A DNA stretch of 64,000 nt from Chloroflexota bacterium (GCA_016234555.1 JACRBJ010000082.1:1-64000); one strand, 5' to 3'. Counted from the stretch's first letter, positions 42,992-51,897 are shown. Notes: generated by a model not told the origin, from the letters alone. Program-made: numbers and translations.

Positions 42992-44119
42992 ATGATTGAG
43001 ATTCCTGCGACGTACGAATCGTCGCGCGAGCGATTCCGCGCCTCAAGCGATTCCATTTCCGACCGTTGGGCTGGCCCCCGTTTCATCAGCCATTCCCTTG
43101 CTGATAGCTCTGACCTGACGATTGACGTTCTCTCCGCAGACGCGACATGCGAAAAGCAAAAGTTACTCGTCATCACCACTGGTTTGCACGGTATCGAAGG
43201 CTATGTCGGTGCTGGGGTTTTGCAACTCTTTATCGAAGAATATCTGCCGCGCCTCGACCATGAAACGACGGGCTTGCTGTTTGTCCATCCCATCAACCCG
43301 TACGGGATGAAACACCGCACTCGCGTCAACCCAAACAGTGTTGACCTCAATCGCAACTTTGAAGAAGACTTCGAGTCACTCAAGCCTTTGAATTCGCACT
43401 ACGAATCTCTTGGGCATTTGTTGAATCCAGCACGTCCGCTCAGGCATCCGCTTTACGAAAGACTCGCCTTTCTGTGGAATGTGTTGAGAGCCATGCCAAA
43501 AGGAGCACAGCACATCCGCGAGACGGCTTTGATGGGACAGTACCGAGTCCATAACGGGATGTACTTCGGCGGCTTTGAGCCGCAGGAGGAAACCAAATTC
43601 ATCCAGCAGGTTGTGTTCGGTGCAATCAAAGATTATGCTGAAATCGTGATGCTCGACATCCACACGGGCTACGGTCCACGCTGGCAGATGACGCTGTGTA
43701 ACCCGCCGTCAGAGAAGATGACAGCCGAGGAAACAGCGACCAGGTTCGGGGTCCCGCTGGTGGTGGGAGTCAACCCCGAGGAGTTTTACACCATCCACGG
43801 CGACATGGTCGAATATTTCTACAAAATGGTTACGTCGCAATATCCAGCCAAAAGAATCTATGCAGCCGCTTTTGAATTCGGCACCTACGGCGATTCAATG
43901 CTGGATGGAGTACGCAGCCTGCGGACAACGGTTTATGAAAACACCCTGCGCTGGTTCGGTGGACACAACATAGCGCGTAAGTGGATGAAGCACAAATACG
44001 ATGAACTGTTCATGCCATCAGACCCCAAATGGTGGCAGAAGGCGCAAGCGGACGCGCGCCAGGCATTCGACGGCATTTTGGGCGCGGAGGGATATTTCAA
44101 GGCACGCGTTCATCGATGA
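42992..44119 (+). CDS. DUF2817/M14-like zinc carboxypeptidase
   Basis: A 375-residue protein with the zinc-site pattern of M14-type peptidases of the DUF2817 family: TTGLHGIEGYVG supplies His and Glu, HPINPYGMKHRTRVNPNSVDLNRNF is the hallmark substrate-binding block (Asn-Arg), DIHTGYG the third ligand region and FEFGTYG near the catalytic Glu position. It has no signal peptide, so it is likely cytoplasmic, acting on imported short peptides. Its ATG follows the transporter's stop codon without a gap. The C-terminus (DARQAFDGILGAEGYF) is normal for the family. It converges with the minus-strand membrane cluster. Confidence 0.85.
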   Translation: MIEIPATYESSRERFRASSDSISDRWAGPRFISHSLADSSDLTIDVLSADATCEKQKLLVITTGLHGIEGYVGAGVLQLFIEEYLPRLDHETTGLLFVHPINPYGMKHRTRVNPNSVDLNRNFEEDFESLKPLNSHYESLGHLLNPARPLRHPLYERLAFLWNVLRAMPKGAQHIRETALMGQYRVHNGMYFGGFEPQEETKFIQQVVFGAIKDYAEIVMLDIHTGYGPRWQMTLCNPPSEKMTAEETATRFGVPLVVGVNPEEFYTIHGDMVEYFYKMVTSQYPAKRIYAAAFEFGTYGDSMLDGVRSLRTTVYENTLRWFGGHNIARKWMKHKYDELFMPSDPKWWQKAQADARQAFDGILGAEGYFKARVHR

Positions 44120-44140
44120 GTTGATTAATTTGTATCAGGG

Positions 44141-44929
44141 TCACTTATTCATCATCCCGCGCGCAAACATCCCAAACGGGACAAAGCACACCAGCCCCAT
44201 GAGCAGAATCATCACGAAGTCCGCCAGTGGAAAGGGGACGCCGCTTACGAAGGGCTGGAGGATGAAGAAGACGAGCAGTCCCACAAATAACATACTGGCT
44301 TGGAAGAGCAGTCCCGCGCCGGATGCATAACCGAGTGGATGTTTGCGCCAGAGCAGGATTCCGCCGATGACCCAGAAGGGGGCAGTCAGCAGGTCGGCGA
44401 TGCGCACGGACAGTTCCGCCCGGGAACCATCCGTGCTGGAAAGCTCACTGACAGCCAATGCAATAATAAGAATGCCAAAGCCAATCAACGCGCCGCCGCA
44501 AAACCGCTCGGCAACTTTGCTTTTGAGACGCTCGCTTACGGCAGGAGCGTCCACGCTGGAGAGCAGGCGAAGGATGGCGTAGGCGCTCAAAACCACCGGC
44601 GCCAGGTTCAGCCAAAAGGATAACGTCAACGGCATGGCGACGGCGTAGGCGATGGAGTTGTAGGTCACGTACAACAGCGCGCCTGGCAGAAAGAGCAAGC
44701 CGATCAGCTGTCCGCGTCGGGCAAGCCATAATGAGATAAGCAGGACAGGCAGTCCGATGAACAGGTTGACCACGTCATTGGCGAGGAAGGCGCGGCGCAA
44801 GTCTGCAGTGGGATAGACGAAGAAAGGGGCAAGCAGCCCGGTCAGCGAAGTCAACGCCAGCAGGAGTGCAACGAAGATGGAGAGGCGGTAGGCCGTCCGC
44901 ATGTTGGATTTGACGGGGAGGTCACCCAT
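44141..44929 (-). CDS. Polytopic membrane protein, last gene of the membrane cluster
   Basis: A 262-residue protein of about eight helices beginning after a short cytoplasmic lead (MGDLPVKSNMRTAYRLSIFVALLL). A conserved-looking C-terminus runs LLFQASMLFVGLLVFFILQPF to FVPFGMFARGMMNK. It overlaps the preceding gene by 8 bases. A degraded copy of its C-terminal third exists 15 kb away at 59539-59713, so this protein belongs to a family that has been duplicated in the genome. I recognise no functional family. Confidence 0.72.
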   Translation of the reverse strand: MGDLPVKSNMRTAYRLSIFVALLLALTSLTGLLAPFFVYPTADLRRAFLANDVVNLFIGLPVLLISLWLARRGQLIGLLFLPGALLYVTYNSIAYAVAMPLTLSFWLNLAPVVLSAYAILRLLSSVDAPAVSERLKSKVAERFCGGALIGFGILIIALAVSELSSTDGSRAELSVRIADLLTAPFWVIGGILLWRKHPLGYASGAGLLFQASMLFVGLLVFFILQPFVSGVPFPLADFVMILLMGLVCFVPFGMFARGMMNK

Positions 44930-45437
44930 GTTTGGTTTCCATCTCTGCTGCTTTTTTCTCCCGCCTGAACTTGATGAGGGTCAGGATGTAAAACACCGCT
45001 CCTACCGCAAGCACGCCATACTCACCGATGTTCATACCAAGCTCTGTGCGCCAAAGTCCCAACCCGACGGTGGGTGAGCCTTCGAACAGCAGCGACAAGC
45101 CAGTGTCGTTCGGGAAGGCAAACAGCATGGGGTGGGAGATGAAGTCGATGACCCAGTGACTGAAAACCAACAAGGCGGCAATCCATCCCGCGCGGCGGTT
45201 GCGGCTGATCCCAAAGACGATTCCCCCGACCAGCGCAGACCAGACCAGGGACATCAACAACCCATGTGACCAGGGATTGGTCGTCGCCCCGTCCGCCATG
45301 GTTTCGATTCCAAAGTAATAGAAAACTCCCCAGATCATGTCGATCACATATGCCGCTAAAATCAAAACGATGACGGGCGTCTTCGGGGCGACGCGCTTGG
45401 CAGCCAGCCCCACAGCCATGTGTGTCATTGCAGCCAT
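44922..45437 (-). CDS. YdjM-like membrane protein (putative membrane-bound hydrolase family)
   Basis: A 171-residue protein with four helices, start MAAMTHMAVGLAAKRVAP after AGAAGGAG. The pattern H..VG....R.......L..AYVIDMIWGVF, NPWSHGLLMSLVWSALVGG and VFSHWVIDFISHPML places His and Asp residues at the membrane face, as in the YdjM/DUF457 family of membrane-bound metal-dependent hydrolases. Enzymatic activity of this family is mostly unproven. It is downstream of a flavodoxin gene and upstream of the eight-helix protein, overlapping it by 8 bases. Confidence 0.75.
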   Translation of the reverse strand: MAAMTHMAVGLAAKRVAPKTPVIVLILAAYVIDMIWGVFYYFGIETMADGATTNPWSHGLLMSLVWSALVGGIVFGISRNRRAGWIAALLVFSHWVIDFISHPMLFAFPNDTGLSLLFEGSPTVGLGLWRTELGMNIGEYGVLAVGAVFYILTLIKFRREKKAAEMETKHG

Positions 45438-45451
45438 AAAATTCTCCTTCT

Positions 45452-45482
45452 GCTCTGACGGGGGCTTAGCCCCCGTCAGAGC
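45452..45482. repeat. Perfect 14-bp hairpin, loop TTA
   Basis: GCTCTGACGGGGGC and GCCCCCGTCAGAGC lie between the flavodoxin stop and the ribosome-binding site of the YdjM-like gene. It could separate expression of the two cistrons or be a dispersed element. Confidence 0.7.
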
Positions 45483-45487
45483 CTTGA

Positions 45488-46006
45488 CTATACCAAACGC
45501 GGCGCAAGACTCTCCGCCCAACTTCGGATTGCCTTCCAGTCGCGGTGATCGCCCTCAGTCCAGACGCCGAACAGGACGCTCAGGCGGAATTTGATCCGCT
45601 CGCTGAATGAGGGGACTTTGGAAATATTCAGTACACCCGCAAACTGTCCCTCGCTGACGGGTCTGACCAGCGCCCGCACAGGCGCGAGGAATTCGACCAC
45701 GAAGGGACGATAATTTTCTCCATTCTTCATGGCGAGCGTCATGCAGACCAGAAAAGCTGCGAAGGGCTTGCGCGACAACTCGGCGCGGTTTGCACGGACA
45801 AAGTCCACGGCTTCGGGAAGCCATTGCTTTCCTTGAATGGCGCTGCCAGCCACCACCGCCCGGTACTGGCTCAGGTTTTTGACTTCTTTCATCGGCAGGA
45901 CATCCACGGTCAAGCCGCCTTCGGAGAGGGTTTTGCCAATTGCTTCTGCCACGCCGACGGTGGAACCGGTGCAGGTGGCATAGGTGACAAGAATTTTGGT
46001 CGACAT
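45488..46006 (-). CDS. Flavodoxin-domain protein (HemG-like)
   Basis: A 172-residue flavodoxin. The FMN-phosphate loop is TYATCTGSTVGVAEAIGKTL and the second FMN loop region is VVAGSAIQGKQWLPEAVDFV. The family includes protoporphyrinogen oxidase HemG and menaquinone-linked flavodoxins, with the longer C-terminus (IKFRLSVLFGVWTEGDHRDW) seen in HemG relatives. An AAAGG site precedes the ATG. It is the only soluble redox protein in a run of small membrane proteins and could pass electrons to one of them. Which one is not predictable. Confidence 0.85.
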   Translation of the reverse strand: MSTKILVTYATCTGSTVGVAEAIGKTLSEGGLTVDVLPMKEVKNLSQYRAVVAGSAIQGKQWLPEAVDFVRANRAELSRKPFAAFLVCMTLAMKNGENYRPFVVEFLAPVRALVRPVSEGQFAGVLNISKVPSFSERIKFRLSVLFGVWTEGDHRDWKAIRSWAESLAPRLV

Positions 46007-46010
46007 TGAA

Positions 46011-46727
46011 TTAACCTTTCTTTGCAAGGCGGAAGAAGTCCCGCGCCAGCATCGGGAACCAGACGAGGTAGAACGGTCCCATCAACATTTGGATGGGAGC
46101 CGAGATGGAGGGGGCGAAGGGATGAAGAAGGTGCTGGGTCAGATCGAGGGCGTTACCCAACAGTCCGGCAATGGCGGTCACCTTGCTGAACTCCTTGCTG
46201 CGCAGCATGACCAGCGAGATGATGACCCCGCCGCCCTGCATGAGGAATCCCGACACGTACGCACCGGAACTGTTCCACATGTCCGAGGCGATGACCGCCT
46301 CTCCCGCCGCCAGAAGTTGAGCACGCTGGGCATCGCTGACGGCTGCGGCGTATTGCCCCGCAAGGTGGCGCAAGGCGAAAGTGGATTCAATTGCAAAGCA
46401 GACGGTCACAGCAACGAAGGTGAACAGGGTCGCAAACATCGCAGCCGCAGGGCTGACCTTCCGCAAGGCCAGACACAGCGCAGGGAATGTGCCAAAATAT
46501 CCGCCGATTAAGAACAGGAATAGGAAGTCACCGCGCAGCATGGCAGCCAGTGGGGCGCTTTGATGGAGGGCGAAATATTCCTCCACGCTGGTGGGCTTGG
46601 GTCCCAGCACAGCCATGACGACGGTGTAGGTCAGGATGGATGCCAGTTGAATCAAGGCGGCAATCCCGCCGATAGCGTAGAGGTTTTTCCAGACGGAATC
46701 CTCTGTTGAGAGAACAGTTTTATTCAC
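46011..46727 (-). CDS. DUF4386-like membrane protein
   Basis: A 238-residue six-helix membrane protein. I start at GTG (reading M-NKTVLSTEDSVW) because AAAGGAA precedes it at the right distance; an ATG 10 codons upstream lacks such a site. Features shared with 48160-48885: opening LYAIGGIAALIQLASI, a variable loop with GPKP, RHLAGQYAAAVSDAQRAQLLAAGEAV and the end PFYLVWFPMLARDFFRLAK. The pattern WQ/..YA.A..DAQR matches the paralogue's WQYAIATTDSQRAVLEAAGQ. These resemble DUF4386 proteins. Five bases separate it from the flavodoxin gene. Confidence 0.75.
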   Translation of the reverse strand: MNKTVLSTEDSVWKNLYAIGGIAALIQLASILTYTVVMAVLGPKPTSVEEYFALHQSAPLAAMLRGDFLFLFLIGGYFGTFPALCLALRKVSPAAAMFATLFTFVAVTVCFAIESTFALRHLAGQYAAAVSDAQRAQLLAAGEAVIASDMWNSSGAYVSGFLMQGGGVIISLVMLRSKEFSKVTAIAGLLGNALDLTQHLLHPFAPSISAPIQMLMGPFYLVWFPMLARDFFRLAKKG

Positions 46728-46738
46728 GTTTATTTCCT

Positions 46739-47137
46739 TTATGATGGTTGCTTCCAAATAATTACAACAACAATGATCGCCAGATTGAGCAGGATGCCCA
46801 CCCCGCCTTTTTCATCAAGAGCGTGGAGCCTCCCATCCCAGAAAAGGATGAAAATCAGGGAGGAAAACACAGCCGCGCCCAACGTCACTGACCGCCACCA
46901 GCCTTGATGAAGGAACAGTCCAATACCACTTGCGATATAACCGAGGGCAGCCAGCGCCAGCAAGACAGCAGCCACCAGTCGGGTCGCCGGGTCACCGAGC
47001 AGTTTTGAGAAGAGCCACGCAGAGTCGGGCCAGGTCATGCCTGGGCGCAGTTCGAAGAAACGTCCGCTTTGACCGGCATAGAGCAGATGCACCAGACCGT
47101 GCAATATGAAAAAGATGCCCATCAATATTGTCCACAT
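46739..47137 (-). CDS. Small four-helix membrane protein
   Basis: A 132-residue protein, MWTILMGIFFILHGLVHLLYAGQ, with AGGAG in front of the ATG. Four hydrophobic segments, an early His (HGLVHLLYAG), a PGMTWPDSAW loop and a short cytoplasmic tail IIWKQPS. This HGL.H..Y pattern is common in small uncharacterised membrane proteins of this type; I cannot name the family. It is one cistron of the eight-gene minus-strand cluster, 11 bases before the DUF4386-like gene. Confidence 0.7.
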   Translation of the reverse strand: MWTILMGIFFILHGLVHLLYAGQSGRFFELRPGMTWPDSAWLFSKLLGDPATRLVAAVLLALAALGYIASGIGLFLHQGWWRSVTLGAAVFSSLIFILFWDGRLHALDEKGGVGILLNLAIIVVVIIWKQPS

Positions 47138-47145
47138 GCAAACTC

Positions 47146-47523
47146 CTATTTCATGAGCTGGGCTGGGTTCAGCAAATAAACCACCAGTCCTGCGGCAATG
47201 ACCAGCACTGCCAGTGCAATGCGATGGATGGTCAACGTGAGGGTGTAGTCCAGTTTGCCGATGCTCATCAATGCTCCACTGGCGAACAGCGCTACCACAC
47301 ACAGTCCCAACGCGATGAATGCGACGACCAGAAGCGGCGGACCAGCGACACCTGTTTTGGAAATTTGGATCACTGCAAAGACCACTGCACCCAATGCAAC
47401 CAACTTGTGGATATTGAAGAGAGCACCATTATAGGGCCTGCCGACCTTGCTCAGCCAGAAGCCAAAGGCAAGAGTCAACAAAAATAGAAGAAGGGGAAGG
47501 GAGAATTTCGAAATGGTGTCCAT
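47146..47523 (-). CDS. Small four-helix membrane protein
   Basis: A 125-residue protein starting MDTISKFSLPLLLFLLTLAFGFWLSKVG. The four helices include FNIHKLVALGAVVFAVIQI and the last LTIHRIALAVLVIAAGLVVYLLNP; the two IH(K/R) histidines in helices 2 and 4 could ligate heme as in small b-type cytochrome-like folds, but this is speculative. A weak AGG precedes the ATG. The gap to the upstream gene is one base, so the two are cotranscribed. Confidence 0.68.
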   Translation of the reverse strand: MDTISKFSLPLLLFLLTLAFGFWLSKVGRPYNGALFNIHKLVALGAVVFAVIQISKTGVAGPPLLVVAFIALGLCVVALFASGALMSIGKLDYTLTLTIHRIALAVLVIAAGLVVYLLNPAQLMK

Positions 47524-47524
47524 G

Positions 47525-48133
47525 TCAAACCTGTGAAATTGAATCATGTGCATACGCCGTGTAGACCGAAAGCGGCAGCGAAGTCAGGATCAAAAGCATC
47601 CCAAAGTACATGATGCTTGTCAAAATGTCGTTGAAGAAATAGCCAAACGGGAACTGTCCCAGAACCCAGACGAGGAAAATGACCAGCGGCCAGAACCATA
47701 GTTTGGCGGCGAAGCGGGTAAGGCTTCCAGGTTGTCTGGTCAGAGGTTTATTGATTTTTGTCCCTGCTAATCCGCCGACCAAGGCAATGATGGGAGGGAA
47801 GAATCCGCCGCCGAACAGTAACAGGGCAATCGAGAGCAGGGTCAATACCAGACCGCCATGCTTTCGCTGAACGAACCAGCCTGACCAGATGATGATTGTC
47901 ACGCTGAGCAACATTGCCAGAATGCCGGTAATCAGGAAGTTGGGCAGAATACTCATCGCTGGTTCGCAGGCGTGCCAGATTTTATCCGGGTCACAGGGCG
48001 GTCCCCACGATGGGAAGGCCAGCGCCGTCGAGCGGGTGTTGCCTTGCAAAAATTCAAAATAACCGTGCTCCAGTCCGGCAATCCCGGCGACAACACCCAA
48101 CCAGGTTGTGACTGTTTTTGTTGCTTTTCTCAT
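47525..48133 (-). CDS. Five- to six-helix membrane protein
   Basis: A 202-residue protein starting MRKATKTVTTWLGVVAGIAGLEHGYFE after GGAGC. The extracytoplasmic loop has GNTRSTALAFPSWGPPCDPDKIWHACEPAMSI-type content with two Cys that could form a disulfide; then several helices (FLITGILAMLLSVTIIIWSGW, GGFFPPIIALVGGLAG, IMYFGMLLILTSLPL). I do not recognise the family. It sits between the small four-helix gene and the second DUF4386-like gene. Confidence 0.7.
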   Translation of the reverse strand: MRKATKTVTTWLGVVAGIAGLEHGYFEFLQGNTRSTALAFPSWGPPCDPDKIWHACEPAMSILPNFLITGILAMLLSVTIIIWSGWFVQRKHGGLVLTLLSIALLLFGGGFFPPIIALVGGLAGTKINKPLTRQPGSLTRFAAKLWFWPLVIFLVWVLGQFPFGYFFNDILTSIMYFGMLLILTSLPLSVYTAYAHDSISQV

Positions 48134-48159
48134 ACTTGCTCCTTCGAACCATGAAAATT

Positions 48160-48885
48160 TTAACTGGTTGGGGTTTTCCCCAATTGAAATAGCCGGCGAG
48201 CGATCATGATGTACCATGCCATGCTCAAAATCCCGCCGAACATGGCTAATCCCATCGCCACCACACTCAGGCCCGCCACAAACGATGAGAAAAACTCAAA
48301 GATCAGCAACATCCCAAAGCCTAACATTCCACTATAGGCGGCGGCTTTGCCAAACACCCGACTGTTTAGCATCACGAATGAGATAAATACTCCGGCCAAT
48401 TCAATAAGAAAGAAACCCAAAAATGTGCCCGGTGTATGGCTCTGTCCCACCGAAAGCATGGATTGTCCGGCCGCTTCCAACACGGCACGCTGTGAATCCG
48501 TTGTGGCAATGGCATATTGCCAACTCAGAGCGAGCATGGGGAAGGCGCGATTGGTGGCAAGAAAGACTCCAATGCCAAGCAGGGAAATGATCACAGCCAA
48601 CGCCGCATATGGCTGGTATGGACTTTCCCTGTGGGCAAAGTAAAGCGCGAAAAAGATCAGAAGTGCCAGAAGGTCGAGAAAGATGTTTAACAGCCCAAGG
48701 TCGCGAAGTCCCATGAACCAGTTTTGCTGAAACAATGCGAACCAGTCCCGCGCAGTTTCCTGAACGGTATTGCCGCCGGGCAGGAAGGTGATGATGATCT
48801 CCAGTATTCCAACCAATACCGCGCCAATGGCGGCCATGCCGCCGAGTTTATAGACGAATTGCCATTGAGGTTTATTTTCCATCAT
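48160..48885 (-). CDS. DUF4386-like membrane protein, first gene of the cluster
   Basis: A 241-residue six-helix protein that starts MMENKPQWQFVYKLGGMAAIGAVLVG after AAAGGAGT. It is a paralogue of 46011-46727, with LSWQYAIATTDSQRAVLEAAGQSM and a TP.TFLGFFLIELAGVFISFVML block. It is the promoter-proximal gene of the cluster and divergent from the AraC-type regulator, 156 bases between start codons, so the regulator probably controls the cluster. Confidence 0.77.
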   Translation of the reverse strand: MMENKPQWQFVYKLGGMAAIGAVLVGILEIIITFLPGGNTVQETARDWFALFQQNWFMGLRDLGLLNIFLDLLALLIFFALYFAHRESPYQPYAALAVIISLLGIGVFLATNRAFPMLALSWQYAIATTDSQRAVLEAAGQSMLSVGQSHTPGTFLGFFLIELAGVFISFVMLNSRVFGKAAAYSGMLGFGMLLIFEFFSSFVAGLSVVAMGLAMFGGILSMAWYIMIARRLFQLGKTPTS

Positions 48886-49006
48886 GTCCGTACTCCTTTC
48901 ACAACGCATATTTTCCAAGCCTAATCATACGCCCATCCGACGCAAGTGCCTATGACCTTTCCTGCAAAAAGTGTGACACTTCATGCAAATCCATACGTAT
49001 TTCTTG

Positions 49007-49034
49007 TTGACAGTTTTCACAAATCAGTTAGGAT
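49007..49034 (+). promoter_or_regulatory. Possible promoter of the AraC-type regulator
   Basis: TTGACA, 16 bases, TAGGAT. The transcription start would fall at about the ATG (49042), leaving no leader, which fits the weak ribosome-binding site. The -10 match is moderate. Confidence 0.4.
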
Positions 49035-49041
49035 TCAGTTC

Positions 49042-50082
49042 ATGAGTACCTCCCCCGAACCCATCACCGTCTCAGTGACGCTTCTCTCGCAGATGTTCCT
49101 CTATCTGAAATCGCTCAACGTGGATGTGGACGCCTTCCTGCGTTCCCTTGGCATCAACCCGGTGATGGTCAAGTCGCCGGACGAATACATCCCGGTGGAT
49201 ACCTACCTGCGGATTCAGGACAGCGCGGCGGAATATATAAACGACCCGTATTTTGGTCTGCACATGGGAGAGTTTGCCGAGGCTGGAAGCTGGTCGATTC
49301 TCGGTTACGTGATGATGAACTGCAAAACACTGGGGGAGGCTTTCGAAAAATCAGGGAAGTACTCGCGCGTCATCGGCAATATGATCGAAGGCAGGGCAAA
49401 GTTGGGACTGAAAAAAGTACGGATGATACTCTTCACCCCGCCCCATGTGCCGAAAATGTCCAGGCACTGTTACGAGTCCACGCTGGCGAGCAGCGTGCGG
49501 ATGATGCGACTGTTATCGGGAGTCCAGGTCAACCCGCTCGAAGTGACGTTCATCTACCCGGAGCCACAGTCCACTGCCGAGTATGAGCGCATCTTCTGCT
49601 GTCCGCTCAAGTTCGATCAAAAGGAAACCTCGATGACTCTGGGCTGGAGCATCGGTAATCTTCCCGTCCGCATGGCGAATCCATCCCTGTTGGAGCACTT
49701 CGAGAAATACGCGCAGGATTTCATCGCGCAGATGGAACGGAACGACGAACACACCCGCACCGTGACCAAAATCATCCTGTCGCGGCTGGACGACGAAGAC
49801 CTGTCGATTCAAAAGGTGGCAAAGGAAATGTCGGTCAGCGTCCGCACTTTGCAAAACCATCTCGAAGCCGAGGGAGTTATCTTCAGCGACCTGCTGCGGG
49901 ACATCCGCGAGAAACTGGCGAAAAAATACCTGCATGAAAACTACACTGTGGAACAGATCACCTACTTGCTGGGGTTTTCCGAGCCAAGTGTCTTCCGCAA
50001 GGCGTTCAAGAAGTGGTCCGGCGTGACACCGAGGGAATATCGGGAAAACTATTTTTCAGTAAACAGGACACAACCGGTTTGA
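49042..50082 (+). CDS. AraC-family regulator (OruR/ArgR-like ligand domain)
   Basis: A 346-residue regulator starting MSTSPEPITVSVTLLSQMFLYL. The N-terminal ~190 residues fit the arabinose_bd/OruR type sensory domain (DPYFGLHMGEFAEAGSWSILGYVMMNCKTLGEA, HVPKMSRHCYESTLASSVRMM). The C-terminal DNA-binding domain has both helix-turn-helices: LSIQKVAKEMSVSVRTLQNHL and YTVEQITYLLGFSEPSVFRKAF followed by SGVTPREYR. It is divergent from the eight-gene membrane cluster and its likely controller. The ligand is unknown; relatives respond to amino acids or lipids. Confidence 0.9.
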   Translation: MSTSPEPITVSVTLLSQMFLYLKSLNVDVDAFLRSLGINPVMVKSPDEYIPVDTYLRIQDSAAEYINDPYFGLHMGEFAEAGSWSILGYVMMNCKTLGEAFEKSGKYSRVIGNMIEGRAKLGLKKVRMILFTPPHVPKMSRHCYESTLASSVRMMRLLSGVQVNPLEVTFIYPEPQSTAEYERIFCCPLKFDQKETSMTLGWSIGNLPVRMANPSLLEHFEKYAQDFIAQMERNDEHTRTVTKIILSRLDDEDLSIQKVAKEMSVSVRTLQNHLEAEGVIFSDLLRDIREKLAKKYLHENYTVEQITYLLGFSEPSVFRKAFKKWSGVTPREYRENYFSVNRTQPV

Positions 50083-50121
50083 CGCCTCGCAGTGAGAGTT
50101 GTTCTTTGAGAAGATACGTCT

Positions 50122-51897
50122 TTATTGTTTTGCGATGGGCAGGATGACGGTAAATGTACTCCCCTCGCCAAGCCTGCTTTCCAGCTGAATTTCTCCCCCC
50201 ATAAGCATGACCAATTTGCGGGTAATGGATAATCCCAACCCTGCGCCACGGTTTTCGTTGATGATGGCAGTGTTGACCAGACGAAACGAATCGAAAATGT
50301 AGGATTGCGCCTCTTCCGGGATGCCGGAACCAGTATCTGAAACCTGAATCGCCCATTTTCCGGCAACAGGGATGTATATGCTTACATTCACCGATCCACG
50401 ATCGGTAAATTTGATTGCATTGCTGACCAGATTGATGAAAATCTGCTCCACACGGCGCTCATCACCATATATCATCTTCGGCACATCGCGGGAAAGGTTC
50501 ACGCTAAAAGCCAGCCCCTTGTCATATACCAGTCCAGCCATTTTGGTTTTGAGCCTCTGCGTGATGACGTCCAGCGAAAATGGCGCAATGTTCAACATGA
50601 GGGTTTCAGATTCGAGTTGTGCTTCGTCAAGCAACTGCTTGATGATGCCGTCCAGATAGTTTGCGCTTTCGATGATCTGGCTCGTTGCGGATTTTTGGCT
50701 TTCGTCCAAAGTCCCAAAGGAATTCATATGCAGCAATTCGGCAAACCCAAGAATGCTCCCCAGCGGCGTACGCAGTTCATGGCTGACTCTGGCAAGTAAT
50801 TGACTTTTCAAGCGGCTGGCTTCGCGCGCCTGTTCGAGTGCAGCGGACAAAGCCTTCTCTATTTCCTTGCGCGCGGTGATGTCACGCATGACAACTACCC
50901 GTCCGAGAAAACGCTTGCGCCGGTCGTGCAAAGGGGAAATCTGCAATTCAAGCCAGTTCAGGGTGTCGCCATTGCTGACAGGGACCTCATCCAGCACATC
51001 AGTAGACTGGCTGTAACGCTTGACAAGGTCAGGCCAACGAGCCAGCACATCAGATGCCGGTTTCCCGATAACCTGTGAAGCGGAAAGTCCGATCATACGC
51101 TCGGCGGATAGGTTGATATCCGCGACGCGGTTCTCGACATCCAGCACAATCATCCCGTCCTTCATTTCATCCACGATATGGTCGCGGGCGACTGGCGCAA
51201 GTTCCACCAGGCGGAATCCCAGGATTGCCCAGGTTAGTGAAACGACGGTGATCGTGAACGCAAAGGGAGTCAGGTCCAGATAGGGAATCGGGTTGAACCC
51301 GGAAAAGTAGATGATGTTGCCAAACCAGGGTGTCAACACGGCGACGATCAGGGCAACCGCCTGCCTGCGCAGCAATCCCTTCGAACGGCGCACTGTCCGA
51401 AAAACGATGATGGCGCCAGCCAAAATCAACAAATAGGAATAGACAAAATGCACCCAATACCAGGGACCATACGTCACGCTAAAATCTGAAAAGCCCGGGG
51501 CAAAGGTCAGTTGCGGATTGCTCCAGAACAAACCATGCCATTCAGTGGTCACCGCCAGGATACAGGTCAGGAAAGGCACTGCAGACAGGGGAATCACGGT
51601 CCGCCATGTCAGGGTTTTATTGGGGCTGGCGTAATTAATGGAGAAGACAAACCACAATAAAGGCGTGAGAGCCACGCCAATATATTTGATCTCGCCAAAC
51701 AGCAGTTTCGCCCGCAGGTTTACGCCCGCAATTTGCAGGGCATAAAAGACAAGCCATTCGGTGATGGCGACTGAGAGAAGGGAAAGCAGAATTGCGTGAT
51801 TGACTCCCCTGCGCCGCCAGGCATAGTAAAAGATCCATGCAGATATGGCAGACGCAACCAATAATGGCAATATATATGGGGAATATTGAAACTGCAT
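50122..51897 (-). CDS. Hybrid-less sensor histidine kinase with 7TM input and PAS domain
   Basis: A 591-residue kinase. Seven helices (about 8-235) match the N-terminal 7TM domain of many histidine kinases (AWIFYYAWRRRG, LLFGEIKYIGVALTPLLWFVFSINY, WHGLFWSNPQL). A PAS domain follows (VDEMKDGMIVLDVENRVADIN), then HisKA with ARVSHELRTPLGSILGF (phosphoacceptor His) and a complete HATPase_c: LVSNAIKFTDRG, DTGSGIPEEAQ, GAGLGLSITRKLV. The response regulator is not adjacent. It is convergent with the AraC gene and its promoter region is shared with PadR. Confidence 0.93.
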   Translation of the reverse strand: MQFQYSPYILPLLVASAISAWIFYYAWRRRGVNHAILLSLLSVAITEWLVFYALQIAGVNLRAKLLFGEIKYIGVALTPLLWFVFSINYASPNKTLTWRTVIPLSAVPFLTCILAVTTEWHGLFWSNPQLTFAPGFSDFSVTYGPWYWVHFVYSYLLILAGAIIVFRTVRRSKGLLRRQAVALIVAVLTPWFGNIIYFSGFNPIPYLDLTPFAFTITVVSLTWAILGFRLVELAPVARDHIVDEMKDGMIVLDVENRVADINLSAERMIGLSASQVIGKPASDVLARWPDLVKRYSQSTDVLDEVPVSNGDTLNWLELQISPLHDRRKRFLGRVVVMRDITARKEIEKALSAALEQAREASRLKSQLLARVSHELRTPLGSILGFAELLHMNSFGTLDESQKSATSQIIESANYLDGIIKQLLDEAQLESETLMLNIAPFSLDVITQRLKTKMAGLVYDKGLAFSVNLSRDVPKMIYGDERRVEQIFINLVSNAIKFTDRGSVNVSIYIPVAGKWAIQVSDTGSGIPEEAQSYIFDSFRLVNTAIINENRGAGLGLSITRKLVMLMGGEIQLESRLGEGSTFTVILPIAKQ

